Part shown: one piece after another, positions 10,962 through 22,180 of the stretch | Layout of the letters: each line of letters opens with the position of its first letter | Numbering within the stretch: position 1 is the first letter of the stretch | Assembly: GCF_964204645.1 (NCBI RefSeq) | Contig: NC_134030.1 | Coordinates: forward strand, 7,626,278 to 7,690,277 | DNA: 64,000 bases | Origin: Tubulanus polymorphus | Taxonomy: Eukaryota; Nemertea; Palaeonemertea; Tubulaniformes; Tubulanidae | Direction: 5' to 3' | Program-made: the position numbers and the translations under genes | The notes under the pieces: generated by a model | The model's database searches: none | What the model saw: only the letters and a program-made list of their open reading frames with translations | Told to the model about the DNA's origin: nothing

Positions 10962-11435
10962 GGCGGGGAGCCTAACCTGATGGCATCGATACTATCAGGG
11001 CACGAATTCCTGCTTGATTAGCCAGGTACATACAAGGTATCGCCAGTGGGTGGGGTCCCAACGACCCCTCACTAGTCATAATTTTTATTTCTGATTGAGA
11101 AGTGTAATCTAAAATTTAAGTATGCCAAAAAAGACAGAAATTTTTTTTAAAATTCAGATTTAAACCTCTCTACCAGTAGACTCGCGCCTTTGGCATTGCT
11201 GATTTCGAACTCCCCTTGGAAATTCCTGGTGATGTTAATTTCATCCACCACTTAGGTGAGGTCATTCTTCGCCAATCAAAAATCATGTTTTATGTTAGCG
11301 CAGGTTATTCTAGTAATGCACGTAGTTACCCGTGAAATTTGCATATACCTGTACACTTGCCCTAATAAGGCAGAGTTCGTGCCATGGCTGAGTCTTGCGA
11401 TGCCATCGGGTTCAAATCCCTGCTGAGGGAGGGTG
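10962..11435. mobile_element. Inverted-repeat element with tRNA-like arms
   Basis: The left arm (10962-11040) is an inverted copy of the right arm (11341-11435). Both carry a segment resembling a tRNA 3' half: GATGCCATCGGGTTCAAATC, with a GGTTCAAATCC B-box-like core, preceded by CCATGGCTGAGTC. A second inverted pair of the same sequence bounds 33670-33990. I see a small foldback or MITE-like element whose arms derive from or mimic a tRNA/SINE head. There is no coding content between the arms; 11040-11340 is AT-rich with no gene signal. Confidence 0.55.
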
Positions 11436-11682
11436 GGGGAGAGAGCATCCCAGGGTATCCAGATTCAGCCTACGCCACTTCCGGTATTCGCTTAAATCCC
11501 ATTTCTACTACAGTAGCTGCAGGTCGTTTAAAAGGTTCCGACAAAGCAAGGCGGTATTTGATGGATGAAAAGCGAATGCTGGCTACGAAACATAAAACCC
11601 ACTGGGGCTATGCCCTAAGTGATCTAAACTCAACGGACTTTTCTACTTGCAAGTCATGTATCATTACCGGTGGTAGTTTTTT

Positions 11683-11921
11683 TCAGCCTGATGCACTTTG
11701 ATAAAAGCCGAGCGCCTGGCCTTTCCGCGAATTGAATCGCCGGCGATCGTCGCCTAAAAAGACGGCCATTTTCACAGCAATAACCGATGAATAAGTGCCA
11801 TGCGACAAAACGTCGTAACATATCAGATTAATCTCATCATTTTTGTCATGCAGTTCGATTGAAGTAATAACAAGTGCGCCGGCAATCATATCCGCGTCGA
11901 CAGTAATCATATCACTGAGTG
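11683..11921 (-). CDS. Candidate exon, unknown protein
   Basis: A minus-strand open frame of about 78 codons follows a weak acceptor (GACCACTCAG). It contains MITVDADMIAGALVITSIEL, INLICYDVLSHGTYSSVIAV and KMAVFLGDDRRRFNSRKGQ. The composition is CpG-rich and protein-like. The VDAD...VVI/VIT arrangement is loosely similar to part of the 1464-1752 frame (VDADEFIGLESAVVVISSS). The low-coordinate boundary is uncertain (possible donor CAAA|GTGCAT). No family is recognised. Confidence 0.3.
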
Positions 11922-12739
11922 GTCATTTTTACGGCTATTCATTTCGTTCGGGTGTCGTCCGAATATTGCGATATTTTCCGCGTCGCATCCGTACGTATCG
12001 CGCGCAGATTTATTGACGATAAGCTGCGTTTGTGAACAATGTGGATGCAACGCGAAACCTGCGATTAACGGAATAGATAATAATTTGTGTATCTTCTAAT
12101 TACTATTTTATGTATCTTTTTAACCGTAGAGCATGACCGGAATTATCAACAGATGACTTTATTCAAAATTCGACATTTTGTACAGCATTTAGAAGCTTAG
12201 CTTTTTCAGTGGTGATGTTAAGGATTCTTTTTTTCGTTTGTTTAAGTGCCAAACACATAAGTAATCCAAAACTATAGATGGCAATTCACTTTTCAGTTTT
12301 CAAGGATGAAATAAACAAGAACTGCTCAGATAAATTGGCCTGGTTGTTTGACAAGGAGAAGGGTACAAAGGCCTCATTTTAGTTCCCAGCCGATGCAATG
12401 TTGATCTAACCAAGACAGGCAGAATCACTCATGCCAAAAAAGAATAAACGAGGCCAGAGCGATCCGATTTCCCAAATCAAATTTTGCCAAACCTGACAGC
12501 GGAGATGTTTGATGAGGATCGCAAAGAAATTGTCATGTAACCGGATGTCGATAAAGCCTCGAGACATAACTTCCCTAGTATTAAATTGATATAAACAAGC
12601 GGAAGAGTTATTTCATTGCGATCGGCTATGCGATGTCACGTCAAACAAACCCCGGTTTCGATATGCGGGTGGATGTAATCTACAGAATCGTTACTGAAAC
12701 AAATTTAGTCAGCGAAACTGAATCTATTTTGGCTATTGT

Positions 12740-13005
12740 AGCCGGCAGCACAGGCAACCAGTCCAAGCCCAATGATTCTACATTCAATCTTGCATTAAGA
12801 TTTAGGACCATATTTTTACTTCAAAATCGACTGAGCCCAGGGTCCAGTTTGAGTGTGTGAATTGCAACTGGTTCCGAAAGTGACTCAATTCGATCTGTTT
12901 GGTATCGAGTGAGTGGTTTACGTGTGAATGGGCTATCTAATTAGGCACGGGCCAAATTTGACTCGGGTCTGATCCGTGCCAATTTGGCCTGGGCCAAACA
13001 GCTTT
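12740..13005 (+). mobile_element. MITE of the GCCGCGATCAC family (end-truncated)
   Basis: The preserved right half includes GAATTGCAACTGGTTCCGAA, GTATCGAGTGAGTGG, TTACGTGTGAATGGGCTATC, ATTAGGCACGGGCCAAATTT and GTGCCAATTTGGCCTGGGCC. The left half is diverged and the right terminus is missing. Confidence 0.65.
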
Positions 13006-13292
13006 ATTTTTTAAACTGGATCCTGGTTTCAGATAGCATTAGTGCACTGACATCAGTATTTCTTTCAATAATAATATCCATTTCTCACATATACACATAC
13101 ATATAACATTACAAAGTATGATATCCTGGTGGTATAAGCATGTGTAATGTATACATGTTCGGATAAACCGGAAGCCAAATGTGGCTGTAACCCTTCGATG
13201 AAAATATTTCCCGCTTTTCAAAACATTGCAACTATAGTAAATACAGGAGGGATGGAAAAAGCCCATTGTTAATTTACGATACTACGTCTCAC

Positions 13293-13499
13293 CTCCGGGC
13301 TCTTTCTTCGTGACATATCAGCTTTTGACGTGGAATTCTCAAAAAGCCTGGAAGCACCGGATTTAAAAGTCTTTTGACAGGGAAGGCACCGAGATAATGG
13401 AAGGTTTTTCTTCAACTCGTTACTGCTAGCGAAATCTTCATACACGTAACATAGCTTTACGAGAAATAGTTTGTTCGCTGTGATGTTTCGCAGCGGGTT
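13293..13499 (-). CDS. Probable internal exon with a CxxC motif, unknown protein
   Basis: On the minus strand an acceptor (GATGGAAATTAG) precedes exactly 69 open codons, which end at a strong donor (CCGGAG|GTGAGACG). The exon is phase 0 at both ends. The product reads LRNITANKLFLVKLCYVYE, then FASSNELKKNLP, then LSRCLPCQKTFKSGASRLFE and a Ser/Arg/Lys-rich end (KADMSRRKSPE). CLPCQKTF resembles the first half of a C2H2 finger, but no histidine pair follows, so no finger is called. Its phase would allow joining to an upstream exon that ends in phase 0. No family is recognised. Confidence 0.45.
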
Positions 13500-14247
13500 C
13501 TAATTTCCATCGCGGATGAATTTGAAAAACATCACACGTGCACCTAATGACCGCAAACTGCAATCATTAGCATTTCATAGGAGAGAGATGAAGAAGGAAA
13601 TTATTCTAAAAAAAAACAAACAGAAATGGCGCTCTTTAATGCGCCTCAAGACAGGCAGACTAGGAGCTTCAACTGTAACCAGTCTTATCTGAGGGATTGT
13701 ATCAAAAACTTTCTAGAAACCAAAGTATCTTTTAACAGTGGATAAATAAATCATGCAGTAAATTGATGAAATTAATAAAAAAAATCGATGACACCCCATA
13801 ACTATTGAGCGAAGTAATTCCTGCATTTAGATGAACTATCAGGGATAAGATATCCACAGAGTTGTCTGTTGATTTATCCAGCTAGTTTTCATCGCCAATT
13901 TTACATATACAAGACAATTTAATCGGTAAAATGCTGCACTGTCGTTTCGTATTCAAGCCGATGAATGTTTAGAAGCAGAAGTCAGCCAAGAAATGAGAAA
14001 AACGCTATCATTGTCTCACGTAGCTATCAAACAACGAGGGGCTTTTCACAAATTTCCCTCGAGTTCGGGACTAACGATGCATTACGCATCGTTCATCATT
14101 ATAGTCGAATCACAGCATATCCCCGGCATTTTTTTCGCAAAAAAACATCGAGTGTGCTTTGTGACTTGCATTCTGAACATTATCAGCGCGCTTGTCTCAT
14201 TGCGCCGGTGCATATTCAGAAGGAGCACTGGTAATGTCTGGAATATA

Positions 14248-14545
14248 GCCGCGATCACAAGGAACGACTTGGACTGTGTTAAACTGGCCCGGATCAGACA
14301 CATGTCAAATTTGGCCAGTGCCTAATCAGAGAGTGCGTTCTTACATAAACCACGATACTAAAAAATTCTGCAACAAAGTGAGGTGAATCTACGAGCAATT
14401 ATCTGAACAATTGCTCGTAGGGTGAATCAACTCCTGAACACCAGCTAGTATTCACACACAATCATTTGACCGATGCTAAAATTTGGTATAGGCCATGTCC
14501 GACATTTGTGGCATGGGCCCATTTGGCATACTGTGTGATTGATTC
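14248..14545. mobile_element. MITE of the GCCGCGATCAC family, with an internal hairpin
   Basis: The left terminus GCCGCGATCACAAGGAACGA follows TATA, then AAACTGGCCCGGATCAGACA and CAAATTTGGCCAGTGCC. A perfect 12-bp inverted repeat (CTACGAGCAATT / AATTGCTCGTAG, 14389-14420, 8-nt loop) lies inside. The far end shows GCTAAAATTTGG and GGCATGGGCCCATTTGGC, and the right terminus is lost. Confidence 0.65.
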
Positions 14546-15298
14546 ATCTGGACCTAAAATGCTCATGTGATCTTGGCCTATATGTCGCAGTAGATGGTGA
14601 AGCAAACTAGCCACAGACATGACATAAGCAAGATAAATATTTACGAACTTGATCTTGAATGAATAGCTCATCAGCGCAGGCCAACACTCTCAACCCTACC
14701 CTCTTCAAATCGGTCAAGGTTACTGAGACCTCAAGTCACAGGGATCCAATACCCTAGTTGAGGGCTTCATATGACTCTCAAGAGGAATTAATCGAGAATG
14801 AACTAATTTTGACACTGGAGTTTTGATCTAGTAGCATTTACTGATAATTTCTAACTGGATTTCGCTAGTTCAAGATTTCATTTTTTCCTGTAATTTTTGT
14901 GCGAAAACACAATCAAATTACCTTTCCAATCAAATTGCAATCGACATCACAATTTTAAAACCAGCTGACATCGGATTGCAGAAAGATGATATTACGAACG
15001 AAACTTTTTAATTTCCCACGAGTCGTTAAAATTGATGTAATTTGATTAATCACCGATGCTTTTTCATCACAAGCAGAAGTAACTAGCATTCGCTCAGATA
15101 ATTGGTTTCATTTGAAAAAGTGTTCCAGCCTAAATCATCGCTAGAAGTCGACCACAAAATCGATATCATAAACAGATATTGTTGATACCCTTGGCAGACG
15201 TTTTTCAACTCTGTAAATGGTAATCAATTGTCAAGAGCATATTATAGCTAAAACAAGCAAAACAATCTTCTCTATACTATATTACTTATTCTGATTTT

Positions 15299-15598
15299 AT
15301 GCTTCCTTATTCACTAGGCTATTACTAATGCTTCTTTATTCTATCTAACGTATGCTTCCTTATTCTCTGTAACTTATGCTTCCTTATTCTCTGTAACATA
15401 TGCTTCCTTATTCTCTATACTTATGCTTCCTCAGTTTTTATAACTTATGCTTCCTCATTCTATATACCTTATGCTTCCTTATTCTCTGTAACTCATGCTT
15501 CCTTATCCTCTGTAGCTCATGCTTCCTTATTCTCTGTAACTTGTGCTTCTTTATTCTCTACAATTTATGTCGCTTCATTCTTTCATAACATGCCTTAT
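15299..15598. repeat. Tandem array, about 24-bp unit (TATGCTTCCTTATTCTCTGTAAC)
   Basis: About a dozen imperfect copies of TATGCTTCCTTATTCTCTG plus a 4-5 bp spacer run head to tail. The open frame across it (repeated Leu/Cys/Phe) is an artefact of the repeat. Edges decay into TA-rich sequence. Confidence 0.88.
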
Positions 15599-16164
15599 CT
15601 ATTCATCATAAGACGTACTGTTCTATTTTTCTACAGTTTCATATGCTTTGCTATTTTCTGGATAAAATAAGATGAATGAACTGAATAAGATGGCTAAACA
15701 TGTGTATGCTAACTACCATAAGGGGGAAGAGAAAAGGATTAGAAACATTTCTTGAGCTGACGTATGATCATGTAGGAAATGTGTTGAGTAATTTTTTTAG
15801 CTTTTAATCAATGATGATCGACGGCTCCCCTAGTGATCATTATGAGCCGGGTTTTGTCAGCCCTACATTGATTTACGATGAAGTTTATTGAATAATTGCA
15901 GAGACGATGCGTAACACGAGTTGGATGGTCTGTTACTACTACAGACATGTCGATGATAGAGCAGTTTCAATGAATCCGCATTCATGGAATCCGGAATTCA
16001 TCTCTATGCGAGGTGGCACTTCATCGGATGCAAGCATTTCAGTTCAAACAAATAACTAGACAAGTGGTTGGTCAAGGCCTTCTCTTTACTAGTGACCATC
16101 CTCATAATCCCACATTGATCTTTCAAATGATAACCATTTAAGAGAACATTACCAAATATCTTAA

Positions 16165-16374
16165 GCCGCGATCACACGGGGACGATTTGGCCTAGGCCAA
16201 GTTGACATAGATCAGGCCCAAGTCAAATTTGGCCAGGTTCGACATTCATTTGGTATGGGCAAACAGGCACAGGCCCATTTGGCACCCGTATGAACAGTTG
16301 TAATTGGTTGTAACGGGCCTTATTTGGAAATAGCTAAGTTTGGCCCAGGCCAAAAACAGTTGTTTCATCGCGGC
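16165..16374 (+). mobile_element. MITE of the GCCGCGATCAC family (short, both ends present)
   Basis: The left end GCCGCGATCACACGGGGACG and right end TTTCATCGCGGC bound 210 bp, with the inner blocks GATTTGGCCTAGGCCAAGTT, GCCCATTTGGCACCCGTATG and TTTGGCCCAGGCCAAAAAC. Flanks are TTAA on the left and TTTA on the right. This is an internal-deletion derivative of the 331-bp form. Confidence 0.8.
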
Positions 16375-16379
16375 TTTAT

Positions 16380-18750
16380 TCTCAATCCTAATCATTATTT
16401 ATACATGTCTGTCATCTCATTTTATTGTATACAAATTTGTTTACTTCAGTTATAGAAATAACTATTGTATCAATGAGGATTATCAATTCAATAATTCATG
16501 CGATATCCATTGAATAGTATATCTTTTTAGAGAATAACATCTATTTACATGACCTATGACTTGCAAGGTTACAAGTAGACTAATCTTTTTTTTCTGATTA
16601 GGTTGACTGAATTTATGTAAGACTCCGGTCTGCGCAAAGCCAGTTGAAGCCATACATAAAAACATAACAAAACAACGGCTTAATGAAACCTCAGTAGTAT
16701 TCCATTGAGATGAGATCAGCTGACCTTCACATCAAACAGAAATACAGCAAAAATCATCAATAACAAAGTCCTCTATATATGTAAGCCACATGAGGAAACA
16801 TAAAAATAATTCTGAAATTACAAGCCAACTTCACCAACTTACTGAGTTACAGAGTCGTCAGTGAACTGATTTTGAGTCAAAATCAACCCTCAACCATTTC
16901 CTGGGTGATACTTGAGGCCAGATCCTCAATCACGATTTGGATCTTAAACTCCTAACCGATTTAAAACAGCTTTTTGTCTTTGGTCATGGCTATCAAACTG
17001 GACCCTAGCACATGCCGAAAGGTCACCGTTACCATGGAAGGGTTCACTTTGATACTAGTCTATCTATAGGCATTATTATGGTTTACTACCAAATTGTTTT
17101 AATTCCTAGCTATAGATTCGCTGCATTTGTTGAAAATCGAGAATTTGGCACACTGAATAGTACGCCATTATGACATTCGATAGATGGGAGCACCCATTTG
17201 ATATCGGTGAACGAATAAATTCAATAAGGATTTATTACTTCCAGGTTACAGAATGCATTTACCGCTGCTTTGCAGTTACATTTCTTCAGTTGTAGTTCCG
17301 GAACAGAACAAACGAAATGGTCCACACGAACAGATGCCAGCTGTATGGTATAGTATGACAATCTTATGACAACGTCATCATCTCGGCGACATGACGAAAC
17401 ATGATTACGGATTGATTATTCTCCTTGATTAATCGATCAAATCTAATTGACTATTTAAACCGTTAGCCGCCCTCTGTCTCGATATCAGCGGGCAGGCTAG
17501 CTACCAACCCGTAATAACCGAAATCACTTCTGTGTAGATAACACAGTCGTAATACGCATAAACTCTCATGCGCTGAACAACAACTGGACATCGCATATTT
17601 CATTAGCGAAGGTCACATTGCGCTAACGAGATGGTCGCATTCAACCATCTAACAATTTGCATCAAAACTTAGCGAGTAATCAGCATGAGGAGCACAAACG
17701 CATGGAGGCAATTTTCAAAGTTTATCTATATTTACTTGACAATCATTGATAGACCAAGACTGTCCTCATAAAGAAAAACCTACTCTTAGAATGAAAAACT
17801 TAAGTCTGAAATGTTTCGTTGAGCTAATAATTCATCGAATGTTTCAACTATATCTCATAGTAATCTTCAAGAAAACAGTATTCCTGAAAATAACCATTAG
17901 GACCATTAAACCCTTTCAGTGTTGACTGAATACTACCCTACAGTGCTGGAGATAATTTTAGAAAATTCCCCAATGTGTTAGATATAGAACATACTACTTT
18001 GGTGTATCTGCTATCTATACATCGCACTACAATGTAGATCCACTGAAAGGGTGAGTATGGAATTTTCTATATTCAATTGTCAGTCGGCTTTGTTTCACAC
18101 AGTTCAAAGCATCGTTTGTCGCCCTCAGCAAGGAAAATATTATCGACTCAAATGAAAATTCTCAGCATTTTCGTGCTCAATACAGAAATTTCTGCTCTAG
18201 CCAATTTCATACGCCGGTAAAAGAAGAACTCTCATAAAAGTTTCTGAATTCAGATGAGGCTCATAGTTTAGGCTGCACGTTGAATAATTTCCACATGGTC
18301 CTGCGAGATACAAAAAAAAAATTCAGATCAGAATTCAGAGCACACCTCGATGAGCCTCATGAGAGTGTTACCTAAGTAAGGAGTGTGAGAGAGGTTTTAT
18401 TGCTCGCAAGACTTTTTTTAACCATATAGCCGATAGCTGTATGGTCGACACCAACCAGTTCTATGATTCAAGTTCTATCCTGTACCGCAAAATGATTGAC
18501 ACATGGGACTTTAGATAGATCAATCAGTTTATCTTCAGCTGATAGACTGTTTCCCCTACGAAAATCAAGTTAGACCTTCTCACAAAATGGAACGTCTAGA
18601 TTTCATTTCTTATTGTTTATTCAAGTAATAATACGCACCGCCAGCCGTCGCCAAGACATAAGCGGAAATGCACGGCGCTAAAAAACTGCCATAAGGTTCG
18701 CATCATTGTCATAACAAAGTTGATCACGACGCTTTTTATGCGCGGGGTTC
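16380..18750. other. No gene seen (AT-rich non-coding)
   Basis: No frame with splice support and no recognisable repeat was found apart from short simple stretches. It is most likely intron or intergenic DNA. Confidence 0.5.
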
Positions 18751-19150
18751 ATTTCCTAAGTAAATCTTACCGCTTACTGTCGATGGTCGGAATAATCAGA
18801 TTCGCTGCGAATTCGATTGACAACTCGGGCGGTTGTGAATAACGAAATCAAAACCATTCACGCGCCGGAGATGTGAGTACGACAACTGTTTGCTAAGCCA
18901 TCGTACGAGATGGAAAGAATATTCCTGACACATCGTGTATTAACCCTTCGAAGACCGCTGTTTAAGGCAGGTATTCAATAGATTAAAAAACTCGTCGTAT
19001 TTCTTGAAGTTCTGTAAAATGGAAAATTTTTACAGCTACTGGCCTAGCATTGCATTGAGACCAATCAACATTTTCTTTTCAGGGTTTGAAAATTTATTAA
19101 CCTTTCTTTTGAAATGCCAGCAAATTTTAATTGAATATTAGTATACTTAC

Positions 19151-19193
19151 CACCTAAACCACTTTCATGTGTACAAGGGTCATCTGTCACTGT
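19151..19193 (-). CDS. Probable 43-bp exon, next in chain after 19287-19414
   Basis: The minus-strand acceptor (ATTGATGTTAG) and strong donor (TTAGGTG|GTAAGTAT) bound 43 bp. In the frame continuing from the exon at 19287-19414 (which ends in phase 0) it reads TVTDDPCTHESGLG and leaves phase 1. The intervening intron is only 93 bp, typical of the short introns seen elsewhere here. Phase agreement between the two exons is the main support. The protein is not recognised. Confidence 0.4.
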
Positions 19194-19286
19194 CTAACAT
19201 CAATGCATTTCATACTGAGTCATACTGAGTTACTGACATTGTTAGCCAAAAACAACAACTTCGCCATAACTAACTTTCAGGATTAC

Positions 19287-19414
19287 CAGTATTTCAAACA
19301 TTGGTTTGCTACCAATTTCAGCCATTGAGTAGGCATCAAAATTAGAATCAATACACGAAGAGCTAACTGAAGAAAATGATGGAGAGATGACGGCACGTCG
19401 TTTTCCGCCGGTAA
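19287..19414 (-). CDS. Probable exon, Ser-rich unknown protein
   Basis: A long pyrimidine tract and acceptor (CACTGTCCATCCCAG) precede 128 bp ending at ATACTG|GTAATC. The frame (phase 1 in, phase 0 out) contains TGGKRRAVISPSFSSVSSSC, IDSNFDAYSMAEIG and KPMFEIL. It is Ser-rich and probably a disordered linker. It pairs by phase with the 43-bp exon just downstream (19151-19193). The donor lacks the +5 G, so this boundary is less certain than the acceptor. No family is recognised, and assignment to the PHLDB-like gene is untested. Confidence 0.4.
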
Positions 19415-19976
19415 CTGGGATGGACAGTGACGGGTAAAAAGACATCGACAACCACAAAGGACGGGATCGATCAGATTATGCGATCCCTGTAGCTGAAGCG
19501 AATATCTGGCAAATGGTTATTGCCGAAACCACCTAAGGCTGCCACGTATAGTTTTTCAGCTCAGTTTTATTGACCAAAACCAATCGTACTACCTGACATG
19601 AGAGGATAGAAATAGAATACCATTAGATTGAAAATAGAAATCTTATTTTGTGGAACGCATTGCTTTGAATTGAATATGAAAATACAATATTTGCCTCTTC
19701 ATCGAATCAAAATAACATTGAAGCGTCTAGAATCTATATGTAACAACCATAAAATAAAACTTCAAATTTTTTCTGTACTTTTTTGTATCCCGCGCTATAG
19801 TGGCGCCAATGCCTTTAGGAACGGTGGCAAAAACATCTAAACGCATCAAAGCTGTCGTCATTGAAATCGAGTTTAAAGCCTACAGCTACTTTTATCGAAC
19901 GACGATCTCTGGTTAGCCGTTTTAATCCGTAGAGACAACGGGCTTAAAACCTGGTAACATTTGCCTTTTTCGATAG

Positions 19977-20195
19977 ATTCTAAGAGAAAAAGTGGTGACG
20001 GGTCCGACAAAAATGCCCAGAATTAATCGAATCATGACGAGTAAAAAAGTACTAATTCGTAAAAGAAATCTAGACGCACATTCATCAGCGAGGGATAACG
20101 TTTTAATGAAAGAAAGCGATTCATCAGAATTTACGAAAACTTTTTTTTCAACCGAAGAAACATCATTACATTGTAAAGTCGATGCTGCTGCTTGA
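19977..20195 (+). CDS. Candidate terminal exon, unknown hydrophilic C-terminus
   Basis: After a pyrimidine-rich acceptor (GCCTTTTTCGATAG) a frame of 72 codons runs to a TGA at 20193-20195. It contains ILREKVVTGPTKMPRIN, SKKVLIRKRNLDAHSS, LMKESDSSEFTKTFFS and TEETSLHCKVDAAA. Hydrophilic, Lys/Ser-rich composition would suit the cytoplasmic tail or C-terminus of a larger protein. The CpG and codon pattern contrasts with its AT-rich surroundings. No upstream plus-strand exon that could feed it was recognised. Confidence 0.33.
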   Translation: MLREKVVTGPTKMPRINRIMTSKKVLIRKRNLDAHSSARDNVLMKESDSSEFTKTFFSTEETSLHCKVDAAA

Positions 20196-20521
20196 CAGCA
20201 TTCTCAAAAAGACTGACTGCTATTGGACTAAAACGCGGTAAGCTCCCCGCCAAGTGACTGCAAATGACTGCGCCGACATTATATAACTTTGCTCCTTGTT
20301 TGAAGTGCGCTGGTAAATTTGTTGCTATCGTGTAGTAGTGTTAACCGCCCTGAAACATTGCTGCGAGACGTCACCAGTTTCCATTAGAAGCAACTTCTAC
20401 GCAATGAATTAAATATGGAGCACTTTGATGGTGTCGCTATTGCAATCATAACCCGTGCACTTGAAGCTCTCCAGCGTAGATTTCAATAAATTGAAGGGAA
20501 ATTACAGAGCAATGAATTTGC

Positions 20522-21968
20522 CGAGGGTAGTGCTGAGGGTAGAGAGCTGAGGGTAGTGTGCTGAAGGTAGTGCTGAGGATAGTGTGCTAATGGTATAATG
20601 CTGAAGGTAGTGGGCTGAAGGTAGTGTGCTGAGTGCAGTGTGCTGATGGTAGTGCCGAGGGTAGTGTGCTGATAGTGTGCTGAAGGTAGTGCTGAGGGTA
20701 GTGTGCTGAGGGTAGTGTTCTGAAGGTAGTGCTGATGGTAGTGTGCTGAGAGTAGTGTGCATAAGGTAGTGCTGAGGGTAGTGTGCTGAGAGTAGTGTGC
20801 ATAAGGTAGTGCTGAGGGTAGTGTGCTGAGGGTAGTGTGCTGAGATTAGTGTGCTGATGGTAGTGTGCTGATGGTAGAGCTGAGGGTAGTGTGCTGAAGG
20901 TAGTGCTGAGAGTTGTGTGCTGAAGGTATTGCTGAGAGTAGTGTGCTGATGGTATTATGCTGATGGTAGTGTGCTAAGGTTAGTGTGCTGAAGGTAGTGT
21001 GCTGAGAGTAGTGTGCTAAGGGTAGTGTGCTGATGGTATAATGCTGAGGGTAGTGTGCTGATGGTTATGTGCTGAGGGTAATGTGCTGATGGTAGTGCTG
21101 AGAGTAGTGTGCTGAAGTTGGTGCTGAGAGTAGTGTGCTGAAGTTAGTGCTGAGGGAAGTGTGCTGAGGGTAGTGTTCTGAAGGTAGTGCTGATGGTAGT
21201 GTGCTGAGAGTAGTGTGCATAAGGTAGTGCTGAGGGTAATGTGATGAGGATAGTGTGCTGAGGGTAGTGTGCTGAGAGTAGTGTGCTAAGGGTAGTGTGC
21301 AGATGGTATAATGCTGAGGGTAGTGTGCTGATGGTTATGTGCTGAGGGTAGTGTGCTGATGGTAGTGCTGATAGTGTGCTGAAGTTAGTGCTGAGAGTAG
21401 TGTGCTGAAGTTAGTGCTGAGGGTAGTGTGCTGAAGGAAGTTTCGATGGTAGTGTGCTGAAAGTGTGCGGAAGGTAGTGTGCTGAGGGTAGTATGCCGAG
21501 GGTAGTGTGCTGAGACTGTGCTGAGGGTAGTGTGCTGAGAGTAATGTGCTGAGGATAGTGTGCTGAGGGTAATGTGCTGATGGTATAATGTTGAGGGTAG
21601 TGTGCTGATGGTTATGTGCTGAGGGTAGTGTGCTGATGGTAGTGCTGAGAGTAGTGTGCTGAGAGTAGTGTGCTGAAGTTAGTGCTGAGAGTAGTGTGTT
21701 GAAGTTAGTGCTGAGGGTAGTGTGCTGAGGGTAGTGTGCTGAAGGAAGTTTCGATGGTAGTGTGCTGAAAGTGTGCGAAAGGTAGTGTGCTGAGGGTAGT
21801 ATGCCGAGGGTATGTGCTGAGACTAAGTGTGCTGAGGGTAGTGTCCTGAGAGTAGTGTGCTGATGGTATAATGCCGAGGGTAATGTGCTGATGGTAGTGA
21901 TGATGGTAGTGTGCTGAGATTAGTGTGCTGATGTTAGTGAGCTGATGGTATACTGCTGAGGGTAGTGT
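20522..21968. repeat. 1.45-kb minisatellite, GTAGTGTGCTGAGG-type units
   Basis: It consists of alternating 12- and 14-bp variants (GTAGTGCTGAGG, GTAGTGTGCTGAGG, GTATAATGCTGAGG, GTTATGTGCTGAGG). Higher-order blocks of roughly 75-90 bp recur, for example GTTCTGAAGGTAGTGCTGAT at about 20727 and again near 21175. Long open frames on the minus strand (HTTLSTLPS repeats) are repeat artefacts. The right edge runs directly into a MITE copy at GTAGTGTGCCAAATTGGGCC. Confidence 0.95.
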
Positions 21969-22180
21969 GCCAAATTGGGCCCAGGCCAATTGTTCTTCAC
22001 ACGGTGCCAAATGGCCAAATTTGGCCAGACTAAAAGCATTGGACCATGCCAAATTTTAGCATGGGTCAAATCAGTGCATTTGCATGCTAACTGGTCGTGT
22101 GAACACGATTTCTAATTCAAGGCAATAACCTAATTTGATTTGGGTCTGATTTGGGTCTCATTGACCCGGGTCACTTCATC
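21966..22180 (+). mobile_element. MITE of the GCCGCGATCAC family (left end replaced by minisatellite)
   Basis: Family blocks GCCAAATTGGGCCCAGGCCA, CACACGGTGCCAAATGGCC and GCCAAATTTTAGCATGGGTC start immediately at the minisatellite edge, so the left terminus is missing. The right part (TGGGTCTCATTGACCCGGGT) is diverged. Confidence 0.6.

Noticed and set aside
11374-11435. tRNA gene
   Set aside because: Same reasoning as for 33.9 kb; it is the right arm of an inverted-repeat element.
14143-14460. CRISPR-like or regulatory hairpin at CTACGAGCAATT
   Set aside because: Single 12-bp hairpin inside a transposon copy; no repeat-spacer structure anywhere in the window.
15400-15588. Leu/Cys/Phe-rich open frame on the plus strand
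   Set aside because: Produced by the 24-bp tandem array TATGCTTCCTTATTC; no gene signals.
20502-22052. Long minus-strand open frames of HTTLSTLPSALPS-type repeats
   Set aside because: They come entirely from the 12/14-bp minisatellite units; any period free of stops in one phase yields such frames.
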